From NCBI GenBank assembly GCA_902363455.1, contig CABJAC010000002.1, positions 1 through 64,000 of the forward strand: 64,000 nt of DNA. Reading direction: 5' to 3'. Numbering within the stretch: the first letter of the stretch is position 1; each line of letters opens with the position of its first letter. The stretch is from Caryophanales bacterium. GTDB lineage: Bacteria; Bacillota; Bacilli; Exiguobacteriales; Exiguobacteriaceae. A program made the position numbers and the translations under genes. The notes beneath the pieces are model-generated. The model made no database searches. It was not told the origin of the DNA and saw only the letters and a program-made list of their open reading frames with translations. Below, in pieces: positions 15,468-23,539 of the stretch.

Positions 15468-16319
15468 ATGAACATTAAAAAATACCGTGTGACACCAGGG
15501 GAATCAATCCGATTATCCGATTATCCGACGTCGGATGAAAACCGGATTGCAGAAGACGAGTTACTGGATCAGCACATTCCGAAAAGTGTCGAGGAATTAA
15601 AAGAATTGCATTGGCGTCTGCATGCCGAAGAAAAAAACGGAGTTCTCGTGATTTTACAGGCGATTGATGCCGGCGGAAAAGATGAAGCCATCAGCTATAT
15701 CTTCTCGAATCTCAACGCCCAAGGGTTACGGACGCTTTCCGTCAAAAAACCGTCCGATACGGAGCAAAAGCATGACTATCTCTGGCGGATTCACGAAGGA
15801 TTGCCGGCAAAAGGCGAAGTCGGTATTTTGAACCGGTCGTATTACGAAGAGGTCATCGCACCACGGATTCATGACCTGCTGGAAGAAGAGGAAGTACCGG
15901 ACGATCAAGATGTCTGGAAGATGCGTTACCGCCAAATCAATGACTTTGAACGTTATCTTGTTGAGAACGGCTTCCGCGTCGTCAAGTTTCTGTTTAACGT
16001 CTCAAAAGACGAGCAGAAAAAACGATTGCTCGAACGGATCAAAGATCCGAAGAAAAACTTTGAGTTTTCGTTCAGCGATGTGGAAGAACGGGAGCACTGG
16101 GATGAGTATCAGGACATCTTTGCCGAGCTCGTTTCGCACACGTCAACGGAACACGCGCCGTGGCATGTCCTGCCGGCCGATGACGAATGGTTCACCCGTT
16201 ATATCGTGACGGAGGTCATGAATGACATCCTGCGTGACATCGATCCGCAGTATCCGAAGCTGACGGACGAGGATCAGGAAAAACTCGATGAAGCGATTAA
16301 AAAGTTAGAAAATGAATAA
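15468..16319 (+). CDS. ppk2: Polyphosphate kinase 2 family protein
   Basis: This 283-residue class of PPK2 transfers phosphate between polyphosphate and nucleoside di- or monophosphates in the cytoplasm. The P-loop variant DAGGKD is at 67-72 after VLVILQAI. The second motif LNRSYYEEV is at ~121-129. The lid region with KKRLLERIKDPKKNFEFS lies near residue 185. A long ACGAGGGGGAT site precedes the ATG. A SigB-type promoter suggests induction in general stress, when polyphosphate can be used as an energy store. Confidence 0.9.
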   Translation: MNIKKYRVTPGESIRLSDYPTSDENRIAEDELLDQHIPKSVEELKELHWRLHAEEKNGVLVILQAIDAGGKDEAISYIFSNLNAQGLRTLSVKKPSDTEQKHDYLWRIHEGLPAKGEVGILNRSYYEEVIAPRIHDLLEEEEVPDDQDVWKMRYRQINDFERYLVENGFRVVKFLFNVSKDEQKKRLLERIKDPKKNFEFSFSDVEEREHWDEYQDIFAELVSHTSTEHAPWHVLPADDEWFTRYIVTEVMNDILRDIDPQYPKLTDEDQEKLDEAIKKLENE

Positions 16320-16360
16320 GTGTGCGAACTGACGTAGCAGTCAGTTTTCAGATGACAACG

Positions 16361-16391
16361 GGAGACAGACTTTAACATCTGTCTCCTTTGT
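16361..16391 (+). terminator. Terminator of the PPK2 gene
   Basis: A nine-pair stem GGAGACAGA / TCTGTCTCC with an eight-base loop is followed by TTTGTTG, a modest T tract. Confidence 0.7.
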
Positions 16392-16425
16392 TGTGCGGAA
16401 AAACGACTTTCTTTTGCAGGATCGC

Positions 16426-16434
16426 TGTTATAAT
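16426..16434 (+). promoter_or_regulatory. Extended -10 promoter of the PhnA-like gene
   Basis: TGTTATAAT combines the TGn extension with a perfect TATAAT, 37 bases before the start codon. No clear -35 element is seen. Confidence 0.6.
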
Positions 16435-16471
16435 CAAAGGGAAGAATCGATCAAGTACTGGAGGAATCAGC

Positions 16472-16810
16472 ATGAATGAATACCCGAATTGTCCGAACTG
16501 TGGCTCAGCGTATACATACGAAGACGGCAATGTATTGGTTTGCCCGGAATGTGCCCATGAATGGACGGCCGCCGATACGGCAGCGGCAGAAGAAGCTAAC
16601 GTCATCCGAGATGCGAACGGTAATGTACTGAACGACGGTGATACGATCACGGTCATCAAGGACTTAAAAGTGAAGGGCACGTCGCTTGTCGTCAAACAAG
16701 GGACACGCGTCAAAGGGATCCGTCTCGTCGACGGGGATCATGACATCGATTGCAAGATTGATGGACTCGGTGCGATGAAGTTGAAGTCGGAGTTCGTGAA
16801 GAAAATTTAA
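16472..16810 (+). CDS. PhnA/YjdM-like zinc-ribbon protein
   Basis: This 112-residue protein of the alkylphosphonate-utilisation PhnA (YjdM) family has an N-terminal zinc ribbon with CPNC (Cys7, Cys10) and CPEC (Cys24, Cys27). It also has the family domain [26 protein letters not shown]. Despite the old name, no phosphonate genes are nearby and the true function of the family is not settled. ATG 16472 was chosen because CTGGAGGAATCAGC is correctly spaced. It is monocistronic with its own promoter and terminator. Confidence 0.88.
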   Translation: MNEYPNCPNCGSAYTYEDGNVLVCPECAHEWTAADTAAAEEANVIRDANGNVLNDGDTITVIKDLKVKGTSLVVKQGTRVKGIRLVDGDHDIDCKIDGLGAMKLKSEFVKKI

Positions 16811-16816
16811 ACCTGT

Positions 16817-16847
16817 ACCGCCTGTCTGACGACGAGGCGGTTTTTTC
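16817..16847 (+). terminator. Terminator of the PhnA-like gene
   Basis: Stem ACCGCCT / AGGCGGT with an 11-base loop is followed by six T. Confidence 0.85.
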
Positions 16848-16949
16848 ATGGGAAAAGATATACGTTTCCTTTCAGGACAAATGTCCTTTATCATTCAGGG
16901 AGGCTTCGTTTAAATGAAGGTATGAAAATCAAGAAGAGGAGGGACAATG

Positions 16950-17375
16950 ATGCGTGGCATTCTTTTTGCAATCAGCGGCGGTTTTTTTCTGACACTCCAA
17001 AGTGTCGCCAATGCCCGAATCAGCAACAGCATCGGGACGTGGCAAGCGGCGACCTTGACCCAGATGACCGGTTTTGTCGTCGCCTTATTGATTACGTTAA
17101 TCCTGCGTGACCGGACGTTCCGGCAGATGAAAGAGGTTAAGCTGCTCTATTTATCCGGAGGAGCATTAGCCGCTGCCGTCTTATTCAGTAACATGACAGC
17201 CGTTCATTTGATGGGTGTGACGTTGACGATTTCTTTATTCCTGATTGCCCAGCTCGGCTTGGCACTGGTGATTGATTGGAATGGATGGTTCGGAATGATC
17301 AAGCGGCGGTTGCAGCTGCCGCAAGTGATCGGCATTTTATTGATGATCGGCGGCGTGCTGATCTTGAAATGGTAA
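16950..17375 (+). CDS. DUF606 (YdcZ) family small transporter, first of a pair
   Basis: This 141-residue membrane protein has about four to five hydrophobic helices and resembles half of a drug/metabolite transporter. The N terminus (ILFAISGGFFLTLQSVANAR) shows the asparagine-containing first helix typical of DUF606. ATG 16950 gives seven bases to the AGGAGG site; ATG 16947 is also possible. A second DUF606 gene (18069) follows after a Crp-type regulator. Such proteins are thought to work as pairs, so the two may form one transporter. The substrate is unknown. Confidence 0.85.
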   Translation: MRGILFAISGGFFLTLQSVANARISNSIGTWQAATLTQMTGFVVALLITLILRDRTFRQMKEVKLLYLSGGALAAAVLFSNMTAVHLMGVTLTISLFLIAQLGLALVIDWNGWFGMIKRRLQLPQVIGILLMIGGVLILKW

Positions 17376-17387
17376 GGGGGAAAGAAC

Positions 17388-18056
17388 GTGGAACAAGCAC
17401 AACTGGATGAGTACTTGGCGCGGTTTCAATTGACGGAAGTGTTTGCCGGCGGGTTGCGGGAGCATTTACAACCGGTCGCTTTTCAAGCCGGAGACTGGCT
17501 GTGTCGTCAAGGCGACGCGGCGGACCGGATGTACTTGTTGCTCGAGGGGAAGCTGAAGATTACCCATATGTCAGCGACCGGAAAACGGCTCGTCTTATCG
17601 TTTAAACATCCGTTTGATCTGGTCGGTGACATCGAATACGTCCGCCGGACCCCATTGATGAATACGGTCGAAGCGGTCACACCGGTCAAAGCGGTCAGTA
17701 TTTCCTATGCGGCACTGGAACAAAACGGAGCCGATAATCCGGCACTGCTCCGCTTTTTACTCGAGACGATTACGATGAAGTTTGAGCTGAAGTCGCATTC
17801 GATGAGCTTTAACCTGCTGTATCCGGTCGAAGTCCGACTGGCCAGTTACCTCTTGTCGATGACACCGGAAACACCGACGTTACCGGTCAGTGATCTCGTC
17901 GATGCGGCAGATTTAATCGGCACGAGTTACCGTCACCTGAACCGTGTCCTGCGGCAGTTCAGTCAGTACGGCTTGATTGAGCGAACGAACCGGACGATTA
18001 CAATCGTGGACCGGGACGGCTTGACGGAACGGGTCGGCGAAAGTATCTATGAGTGA
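17388..18056 (+). CDS. Crp/Fnr-family transcriptional regulator
   Basis: This 222-residue regulator has an N-terminal cyclic-nucleotide-binding-like barrel (GDWLCRQGDAADRMYLLLEG near residues 37-56) and a C-terminal winged helix (SDLVDAADLIGTSYRHLNRVL near 167-187). No Fnr-type cysteine cluster is seen, and the cAMP-contact pattern is not convincing, so the ligand is unknown. It starts with GTG behind AAGGGGG. It sits between two DUF606 transporter genes with 12-base gaps, so it probably controls this operon in response to the transported compound. Confidence 0.87.
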   Translation: MEQAQLDEYLARFQLTEVFAGGLREHLQPVAFQAGDWLCRQGDAADRMYLLLEGKLKITHMSATGKRLVLSFKHPFDLVGDIEYVRRTPLMNTVEAVTPVKAVSISYAALEQNGADNPALLRFLLETITMKFELKSHSMSFNLLYPVEVRLASYLLSMTPETPTLPVSDLVDAADLIGTSYRHLNRVLRQFSQYGLIERTNRTITIVDRDGLTERVGESIYE

Positions 18057-18068
18057 GGAGGAAAGAAG

Positions 18069-18539
18069 ATGACACTTGGAATAGTTCTGGCTTTATTCGG
18101 CGGAATGATGGTCTGTATTCAGAATACCTTTAATGCCAAGGTCAAGGAACGGGTCGGCGCATGGGCGACGACGACGCTTGTCCTCGGACTCGGATTTCTG
18201 GCCTCGCTGACGATCGGACTGCTTGTTGAAGGCGGTGGTCTTTTTTCAACGAGTGGGATGCAACCATGGTTTTGGTTCAGCGGCATTATCGGAGTCGGTG
18301 TTGTTTTGTGCGTAACGCAAGGGGTGCAACAGCTCGGACCGAGTTATGCGATCTCAATCGTCATGGTCTCACAAATCCTGTTTGCCTTGCTGTGGGATAC
18401 GCTCGGGTGGTTTGGTCTCGATCAAGTGGCATTTACGTGGACGAAAGCCGTCGGCGTTGTCCTGATTGGGGGCGGTGTTTTATTATTCCAACTCGGCGGC
18501 AAATTAACCGAACGACGGATGTTACGAAAAGGAGCCTGA
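18069..18539 (+). CDS. DUF606 (YdcZ) family small transporter, second of a pair
   Basis: This 156-residue membrane protein has about five hydrophobic helices and is related to the product at 16950. Its first helix (LALFGGMMVCIQNTFNAKVK) again shows the family's asparagine. It is slightly longer, ending in a basic tail (LTERRMLRKGA). GAGGAGGAAAG precedes the ATG. The HAD phosphatase gene begins three bases after the stop. It is likely the partner of the first DUF606 protein. Confidence 0.85.
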   Translation: MTLGIVLALFGGMMVCIQNTFNAKVKERVGAWATTTLVLGLGFLASLTIGLLVEGGGLFSTSGMQPWFWFSGIIGVGVVLCVTQGVQQLGPSYAISIVMVSQILFALLWDTLGWFGLDQVAFTWTKAVGVVLIGGGVLLFQLGGKLTERRMLRKGA

Positions 18540-18542
18540 CGG

Positions 18543-19256
18543 ATGAACTATACGACATTGTTATTTGATATCGATCATACATTACTTGATTTTGATGCGA
18601 CGGAACGCGCGGCTTTACGACAATTGTTTGAAGAGGAACAACTCGAATGGACGGCCGAACGGGAAGCCCGTTACCGGACAATCAACCGTTCCTTATGGCA
18701 GGCGCTTGAACGGGGCGAGGTAACGCGGCAGGAAGTGATTACGTCACGTTTCGTGGCGTTTTTTGCCGAGCAGGGTCGGACGGTCGACGGCAGTCGAATG
18801 GATACGCGCTACCGTGCGTACTTGAGTCAAGGGACGGAACTGATTGCAGGGGCAATCGAGCTGCTCGAATCGCTCAAGGGGAAGTATCGGCTGTATGTCG
18901 TGACGAACGGTGTCGCGGCGACGCAACATGCACGACTCAAGGGATCTGGCCTGGCGCCTTATTTTGACGGGATTTTTGTCTCGGAAGAAACCGGCTATCA
19001 AAAACCGATGCCGGCCTTTTTTGATTACGTGTTTGACCGGATCCCGGACGCAACGCGCGATCAGACGTTGATCATCGGCGACTCGTTGACGGCAGACATT
19101 CAGGGCGGCATCTCGGCAGGAATTGCGACATGTTGGTTTAATCCCGGTCACGCCGCGGCTTCGGCGGAACTGACGCCGACCTATACGATCGAGCGACTCG
19201 ACCAGTTGGTGACATTGCTTAGGACGAAAGAGGAAGTTCGCGTAACATCGAAATAA
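18543..19256 (+). CDS. HAD-family hydrolase, YjjG/YfnB-type nucleotidase
   Basis: This 237-residue haloacid-dehalogenase hydrolase has motif I DIDHTL (Asp9 nucleophile, Asp11), motif II VVTNG near residue 120 and the late acidic motif IIGDSLTADIQG near 178-190. Sequence and length fit the YjjG/YfnB branch, whose members dephosphorylate pyrimidine nucleoside monophosphates, including non-canonical ones. It is the last gene of the DUF606/Crp operon, starting three bases after the preceding stop. This suggests that the imported or exported compound could be a nucleoside, which is inference only. Confidence 0.85.
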   Translation: MNYTTLLFDIDHTLLDFDATERAALRQLFEEEQLEWTAEREARYRTINRSLWQALERGEVTRQEVITSRFVAFFAEQGRTVDGSRMDTRYRAYLSQGTELIAGAIELLESLKGKYRLYVVTNGVAATQHARLKGSGLAPYFDGIFVSEETGYQKPMPAFFDYVFDRIPDATRDQTLIIGDSLTADIQGGISAGIATCWFNPGHAAASAELTPTYTIERLDQLVTLLRTKEEVRVTSK

Positions 19257-19353
19257 AGTCTGCTTACGGATTGTCTTTGAACCGTTTCTGTAACAGGAAA
19301 ACTAGACCGGACGTCGAACTCCAAACGGATGACGATTGAACAAGGAGTTGGAG

Positions 19354-19836
19354 ATGATGAATTTACGAGCAATGAGCGCAGCTGATTATCCGGAAGTCGG
19401 TCGGATTTACCAACAGGGCATCGAGACGAAAAATGCGACATTTCGAACAGAAGTACCGTCGTTTGGCTACTGGGATGCCCATCACCACACGCACAGCCGA
19501 CTGGTGGCGGAAGAAGACGGGAAGGTGCTCGGATGGGTCGCCATCAGTCCCTTTTCGTCGATTCCTGCCTATCAGGGGGTGGCGGAAGTCAGTCTTTATA
19601 TTGATGAAGACGCACGCGGCAAAGGCATCGGCACCGCATTGATGCACGCTGTTATTGAAGCAAGTGAAGCGGCGGGTATTTGGACGTTGCACTCGCAAAT
19701 CTTCCCGGAAAATACGGCCAGTCTGAAACTTCACCAACGGTTTGGTTTCCGGGAAGTCGGTCGGCGGGAACGGATCGGGCAATTGTCCGGCGTCTGGCGG
19801 GATACGGTTTTACTGGAGCGGAGAAGTCAACTATAG
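19354..19836 (+). CDS. GNAT-family N-acetyltransferase, phosphinothricin-acetyltransferase-like
   Basis: This 160-residue acetyl-CoA-dependent acetyltransferase matches the PAT-like branch. Visible motifs are the substrate-side IYQQGIETKNATFRTEVP, the acetyl-CoA loop DARGKGIGTALMHA and the late NTASLKLHQRFGFREVG. Members acetylate amino-acid-like amines, and the physiological substrate is unknown. Two ATG codons (19354, 19357) follow CAAGGAG; the first was taken. It is monocistronic. Confidence 0.88.
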   Translation: MMNLRAMSAADYPEVGRIYQQGIETKNATFRTEVPSFGYWDAHHHTHSRLVAEEDGKVLGWVAISPFSSIPAYQGVAEVSLYIDEDARGKGIGTALMHAVIEASEAAGIWTLHSQIFPENTASLKLHQRFGFREVGRRERIGQLSGVWRDTVLLERRSQL

Positions 19837-19850
19837 AACAGAAACATATC

Positions 19851-19888
19851 AAAAAGGGAAATGGATTTCAAAATCCGTTTCCCTTTTT
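19851..19888. terminator. Bidirectional terminator
   Basis: A long stem AAAAAGGGAAATGGATT / AATCCGTTTCCCTTTTT is flanked by A and T runs. It serves the acetyltransferase gene and the convergent lipoprotein gene. Confidence 0.9.
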
Positions 19889-19906
19889 GAAAAAATACAT
19901 GCACCC

Positions 19907-20509
19907 TCACTTTCGATTGGATAACACGATCCCGAAAATCCGTTCACCCTTTTTGAGCGGGACGTCAGCCGGACGGGTGACATCATTTAAATTAAAGCCG
20001 CGAATCCCATTATTTTTTGTCATGTGATAGACCATCAACAGATTGTACGGGGTAGCGGCAGAAGGACCGGATCGGAAATCAGCACCACGCACCATGTAAT
20101 CATCAAGCTGTTTAAAGGTATGGTCCCCTTGGACTGTCGTGTCATCAACGTCGATGCCAAGGTGGATCTTATCGTCGGAGAAAGACTGGGCAAAGCGGAC
20201 TTGTGTGTCATAGCTTTTGGGTTCAAGCTCGAGTGTAAAGAGAGACCGTTCTTTTTTATTCGGCAGGTATTCGACCCCTTTAAGCCAGTGTGTCTTCGTC
20301 AACTTTCCTTTTAACTGGACGCTGCCGATCTGTTGATTGCCAAGCGCCGCAAATTTTTCTTCGCCTTCGGTGATGGGGACGGGAGAAATCGTCAGACTCG
20401 ATGTGTAGTCAGCCGATGCTGCTTTTTTGGGAACGGATTCTTGTGCCTGTTCTTGATTACATCCGGTCAAGACAAGCGCCGCAAGTGGTATGTAAAGCCA
20501 TTTCTTCAT
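19907..20509 (-). CDS. Lipoprotein of unknown function
   Basis: This 200-residue protein has a signal peptide ending in the lipobox LTGC (Cys17), so it should be anchored on the outer face of the membrane. The mature part is soluble and mixed in secondary structure, and I recognise no domain. It includes the segments IHLGIDVDDTTVQGDHTFKQ and LMVYHMTKNNGIRGFNLNDV. It is monocistronic and convergent with the acetyltransferase. Confidence 0.75.
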   Translation of the reverse strand: MKKWLYIPLAALVLTGCNQEQAQESVPKKAASADYTSSLTISPVPITEGEEKFAALGNQQIGSVQLKGKLTKTHWLKGVEYLPNKKERSLFTLELEPKSYDTQVRFAQSFSDDKIHLGIDVDDTTVQGDHTFKQLDDYMVRGADFRSGPSAATPYNLLMVYHMTKNNGIRGFNLNDVTRPADVPLKKGERIFGIVLSNRK

Positions 20510-20634
20510 GAAAAACGCCTCATTTCATCTTTTTTTTGGTAACATTATCCATAATTAATCGTATCGCTTTTGGGGGATGATTTCAATGGAGAACGGGAAA
20601 AGACCGACAGCAGGTATTTTCAGGAGGGATAAAG

Positions 20635-21687
20635 ATGGATGATTTTTTTGGAGAAGGTCTTGAGACCAATGAGCAGAAACGAAAACGAAAACTCGAAGAA
20701 GTGTTTGACCAATCGTTTGAGTCGGAACGCCGCGACTTTAACCAGTCACTTGAACAGGAAGTGACCGTCGCCTTGATCGGGGACGTCAATGCGGGCAAAT
20801 CCTCGACGCTGAATGCGATCCTTGGTCGAGAAGTGGCGACCGTTGGAGCAAAGCCGGGGGAAACGACGCGGATTGATCAAATCCGGCAACATCCGGAAGA
20901 TAAGGTCGTCTTCGTTGATACGCCGGGACTGAACGATGCGAACAGCTTAAACTCGGACACGACATGGAAGTTTTACCAAAGCGCGGACGTCATCCTTTAC
21001 TTCTTAAACGCCGCCGGAACCGTCTTATCGGAAACGGAAACAAAAAACTTCAAGAAGATTTATGCCCACAATAAAAACATCGTCATCGTCGTCACGAAAA
21101 TCGATGCGACGAATGACCTCGCGACGATTCTGACGCATATCGAATCGAAGTTACCGGGACCCAAAGTCGTGCCGGTCTCCGCGATGGACGGGACGAACAT
21201 TGACCGTTTGCGGCGTGAGGTGCTCGACATCCTAAAAAAGTTCAACAAGGATAATCTGTTTGTTCGCGAGATCGATCCGGCGTTGCGGGGGAAAATCGCG
21301 AACAACTGGATCGTCGGAGCAGGGACCGCGGCAGGAGCGATTGGAGCTGTTCCGTTTCCGGGAGCCGACATCATTCCGTTGACATCGATTCAAATCGGGC
21401 TGATGCTGAAACTGTCGAACTTGTATGAGCGGAATCTTTCGAAGGAAAGTGCAAAGGAGCTACTGGTCGTGACGATTGTCGGCAACTCCGGCAAAACGGC
21501 GTTCCGGCAACTGGCGAAGATGGTCCCGGGATACGGTGCCGTCATCGGAGCCGGCGTCGCCTCGACGGCGACACTTGCGCTCGGATACGGGACGAAGTAT
21601 GCTTACGAAAATAAATTGGAACTGACGCCGGAAAGCTTGATGGGCTTCATCAAAAAGTTCCGCAAGAAATCAGACGGAGCAAAATAA
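20635..21687 (+). CDS. Era/dynamin-like GTPase with C-terminal membrane-type domain
   Basis: This 350-residue GTPase has the G1 loop GDVNAGKSS (49-57), G3 DTPG (95-98) and G4 TKID (154-157). After the G domain, a glycine-rich hydrophobic region (about 225-300, AGTAAGAIGAVPFPGADIIP) resembles DUF697/YcjF and probably inserts in or binds the membrane. The N-terminal ~40 residues are highly charged and helical. The cellular role is unknown; relatives act in membrane or stress physiology. CAGGAGGG precedes the ATG. It is monocistronic. Confidence 0.82.
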   Translation: MDDFFGEGLETNEQKRKRKLEEVFDQSFESERRDFNQSLEQEVTVALIGDVNAGKSSTLNAILGREVATVGAKPGETTRIDQIRQHPEDKVVFVDTPGLNDANSLNSDTTWKFYQSADVILYFLNAAGTVLSETETKNFKKIYAHNKNIVIVVTKIDATNDLATILTHIESKLPGPKVVPVSAMDGTNIDRLRREVLDILKKFNKDNLFVREIDPALRGKIANNWIVGAGTAAGAIGAVPFPGADIIPLTSIQIGLMLKLSNLYERNLSKESAKELLVVTIVGNSGKTAFRQLAKMVPGYGAVIGAGVASTATLALGYGTKYAYENKLELTPESLMGFIKKFRKKSDGAK

Positions 21688-21741
21688 CGGACAGATTTTC
21701 CCCTCCCTGCTATGCTAGGACGAAAGCAGGGAGGGAAAGTC

Positions 21742-22377
21742 ATGTCAACACTATTAGAAGAAATCCGCGCGTATCAAGAACAGTTTCGTCAAAAGGCGCC
21801 GCAGGAAAAGCAACGGTTGATGGCACAAGCGACAAATGAGTTAGCCGCATCAGACGGCGCCAAAGGATTGACTGTCGGAGATGAGGCACCCCGCTTCACA
21901 TTGCCGAATGCATCCGGTCAGTCGGTGTCGTTAGAGGAGTTGCTGCAAGACGGTCCCGTCATCGTGACGTTTTATCGCGGCGGCTGGTGCCCATATTGTA
22001 ATTTGGAGCTCCGGGCCTACCAACGGGAATTAGAAAAAATTGAGGCAAAAGGAGCGACGCTTGTGGCGATCAGTCCGGAAACACCGGATCACTCGCTCTC
22101 GACACAGGAAAAAAATGACCTGGCCTTTCAGGTGTTGAGTGATGTCGATAACGTTGTCGCCCGTCAGTTCGACCTTGTGTTTGATATGCCCGACTATTTA
22201 ATTGACGTGTACAAGGCATCCGGTCTTGACGTTGCCGGTCATAACGGCAACGAGGACTGGCAGTTGCCAAAACCAGCAACGTTCATCATTCAGCCGTCTG
22301 GTAAAGTCTCATTTGCTGACGTCCCGGCTGATTATACAAAACGGACAGATCCGCTGACGATCATCGAAGCGTTGTAA
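21742..22377 (+). CDS. Peroxiredoxin-like thioredoxin-fold protein
   Basis: This 211-residue AhpC/TSA-superfamily protein has an N-terminal helical stretch (~40 residues) before the redox domain. The active site GGWCPYC (Cys83, Cys86) sits at the start of a helix as a CxxC, and the sequence continues ELRAYQRELEKI. This marks the PRX-like branch rather than a classical 2-Cys peroxiredoxin, and it probably reduces peroxides. GGGAGGGAAAG supports ATG 21742. A terminator follows. Confidence 0.85.
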   Translation: MSTLLEEIRAYQEQFRQKAPQEKQRLMAQATNELAASDGAKGLTVGDEAPRFTLPNASGQSVSLEELLQDGPVIVTFYRGGWCPYCNLELRAYQRELEKIEAKGATLVAISPETPDHSLSTQEKNDLAFQVLSDVDNVVARQFDLVFDMPDYLIDVYKASGLDVAGHNGNEDWQLPKPATFIIQPSGKVSFADVPADYTKRTDPLTIIEAL

Positions 22378-22398
22378 AAATCGCATGAACCGAGAACG

Positions 22399-22431
22399 AA
22401 ATCCCGTCCTTCATCGAGGCGGGATTTTTTC
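22399..22431 (+). terminator. Terminator of the peroxiredoxin-like gene
   Basis: Stem AAATCCCGTC / GAGGCGGGATTT is followed by six T. Confidence 0.85.
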
Positions 22432-22450
22432 TGTGGTGTGCCATTCTTTT

Positions 22451-22479
22451 GTTGATAAATGTATATAAATGGGTATAGA
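22451..22479 (+). promoter_or_regulatory. Promoter region of manA: overlapping SigB-like and SigA-like elements
   Basis: GTTGAT (22451-22456), 14 bases and GGGTAT (22471-22476) fit SigB. In the same stretch TTGATA (22452-22457), 16 bases and TATAGA (22474-22479) fit SigA. Both readings place the start near 22485. Confidence 0.5.
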
Positions 22480-22540
22480 AAGGTAACGAATTGAAGAAAT
22501 GGAGGTGGGCGTTGCTCCTTTTTCAATCAAGGAGTTCGCA

Positions 22541-23506
22541 GTGTCTATGTATAAAATCAATCCAGTATTCAAAGAACGGATTTGGGGTGGTCGTCGTCTT
22601 GAAGAGTTGTTTCATTTCGATTTACCGGCAGGATCAATCGGAGAATGCTGGACGGTTTCGGCACATCCGAGCGGACGAACTCCTTTAGCGGATGGTCCTT
22701 ATCAAGGACAGACGCTAGATCAATTGTGGCAGACCCACCGGACAAGTTTATTTGGTCCATACGCACTGGAGGCGTTTCCTTTACACGTTAAGCTGCTCGA
22801 TTCTTCCTCGTATTTATCCGTCCAAGTCCATCCGAATGATGAAGATGCGAAACGGTTGGAAGGCGAACCGTACGGAAAAAATGAATGTTGGTATATCCTC
22901 GAGGCGGAGGAAGGAGCGGAAGTCATTGTTGGTCACCATTTGTCTTGTCGCGAAGAACTCGTGACGTGTGCGGAGCGGAAGGAGTGGGATGCCTGCCTTC
23001 GTCATCAATCTGTCCAAAAAGGGGATTTTATCTACATTCCGAGTGGAACGATTCATGCCCTTGGACCGGGAATCGTGTTGCTCGAAATTCAACAAATGAG
23101 TGACCGGACGTATCGACTGTATGATTATGACCGCCTCGACGCCGATGGAAACCGCCGTGAGTTGCACCTCGAAAAAGCAATCGCCGTTACGACGATTCCG
23201 GATGAACCGTTGACCATCCGACCGATTCGAGAGACGACGGCTTCCGGAACAAAAACGACATTGTTGGAAGTCCCCTTCTTCACGGTCGTCCATCATGACA
23301 TCAAAGGGACGGAGTACTGCTTATCCGACAGTCCGACGTTTCGATTGCTGACCGTCGTGTCAGGTCAAGGTGAAGTATTTGCAGCTGACGGTTCCGAACA
23401 ACGCCAGTTACAAAAAGGCGATCAGTATTTCATTCCTTGTTCGGCAGGAGAATACCGGATCTCCGGACAACTGGAATGCGTGACCAGTGAGGTGTTTCCA
23501 AGTTAA
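22541..23506 (+). CDS. manA: Mannose-6-phosphate isomerase, class I
   Basis: It interconverts mannose-6-phosphate and fructose-6-phosphate, feeding GDP-mannose synthesis or mannose use. The 321-residue zinc cupin shows the family start NPVFKERIWGG, then LSVQVHPNDEDA with the zinc histidine, and IPSGTIHALGPG. GTG 22541 was chosen because AAGGAG lies six bases upstream; an earlier ATG at 22499 has no ribosome site and would add non-conserved residues. It is convergent with manC, which together supply mannose precursors. The possible SigB promoter suggests stress induction. Confidence 0.9.
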   Translation: MSMYKINPVFKERIWGGRRLEELFHFDLPAGSIGECWTVSAHPSGRTPLADGPYQGQTLDQLWQTHRTSLFGPYALEAFPLHVKLLDSSSYLSVQVHPNDEDAKRLEGEPYGKNECWYILEAEEGAEVIVGHHLSCREELVTCAERKEWDACLRHQSVQKGDFIYIPSGTIHALGPGIVLLEIQQMSDRTYRLYDYDRLDADGNRRELHLEKAIAVTTIPDEPLTIRPIRETTASGTKTTLLEVPFFTVVHHDIKGTEYCLSDSPTFRLLTVVSGQGEVFAADGSEQRQLQKGDQYFIPCSAGEYRISGQLECVTSEVFPS

Positions 23507-23507
23507 A

Positions 23508-23535
23508 GGCACGTACCGCCTTTGCGATACGTGCC
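23508..23535. terminator. Hairpin between convergent manA and manC
   Basis: Stem GGCACGTA / TACGTGCC with a 12-base loop lies in the 33-base gap between the two stop codons. It lacks a T run, so termination would be weak or factor-dependent. Confidence 0.45.
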
Positions 23536-23539
23536 ACCG

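Noticed and set aside
22499..22540. ATG start of manA at 22499
   Set aside because: It lacks a ribosome site and adds residues not seen in ManA. GTG 22541 follows AAGGAG.
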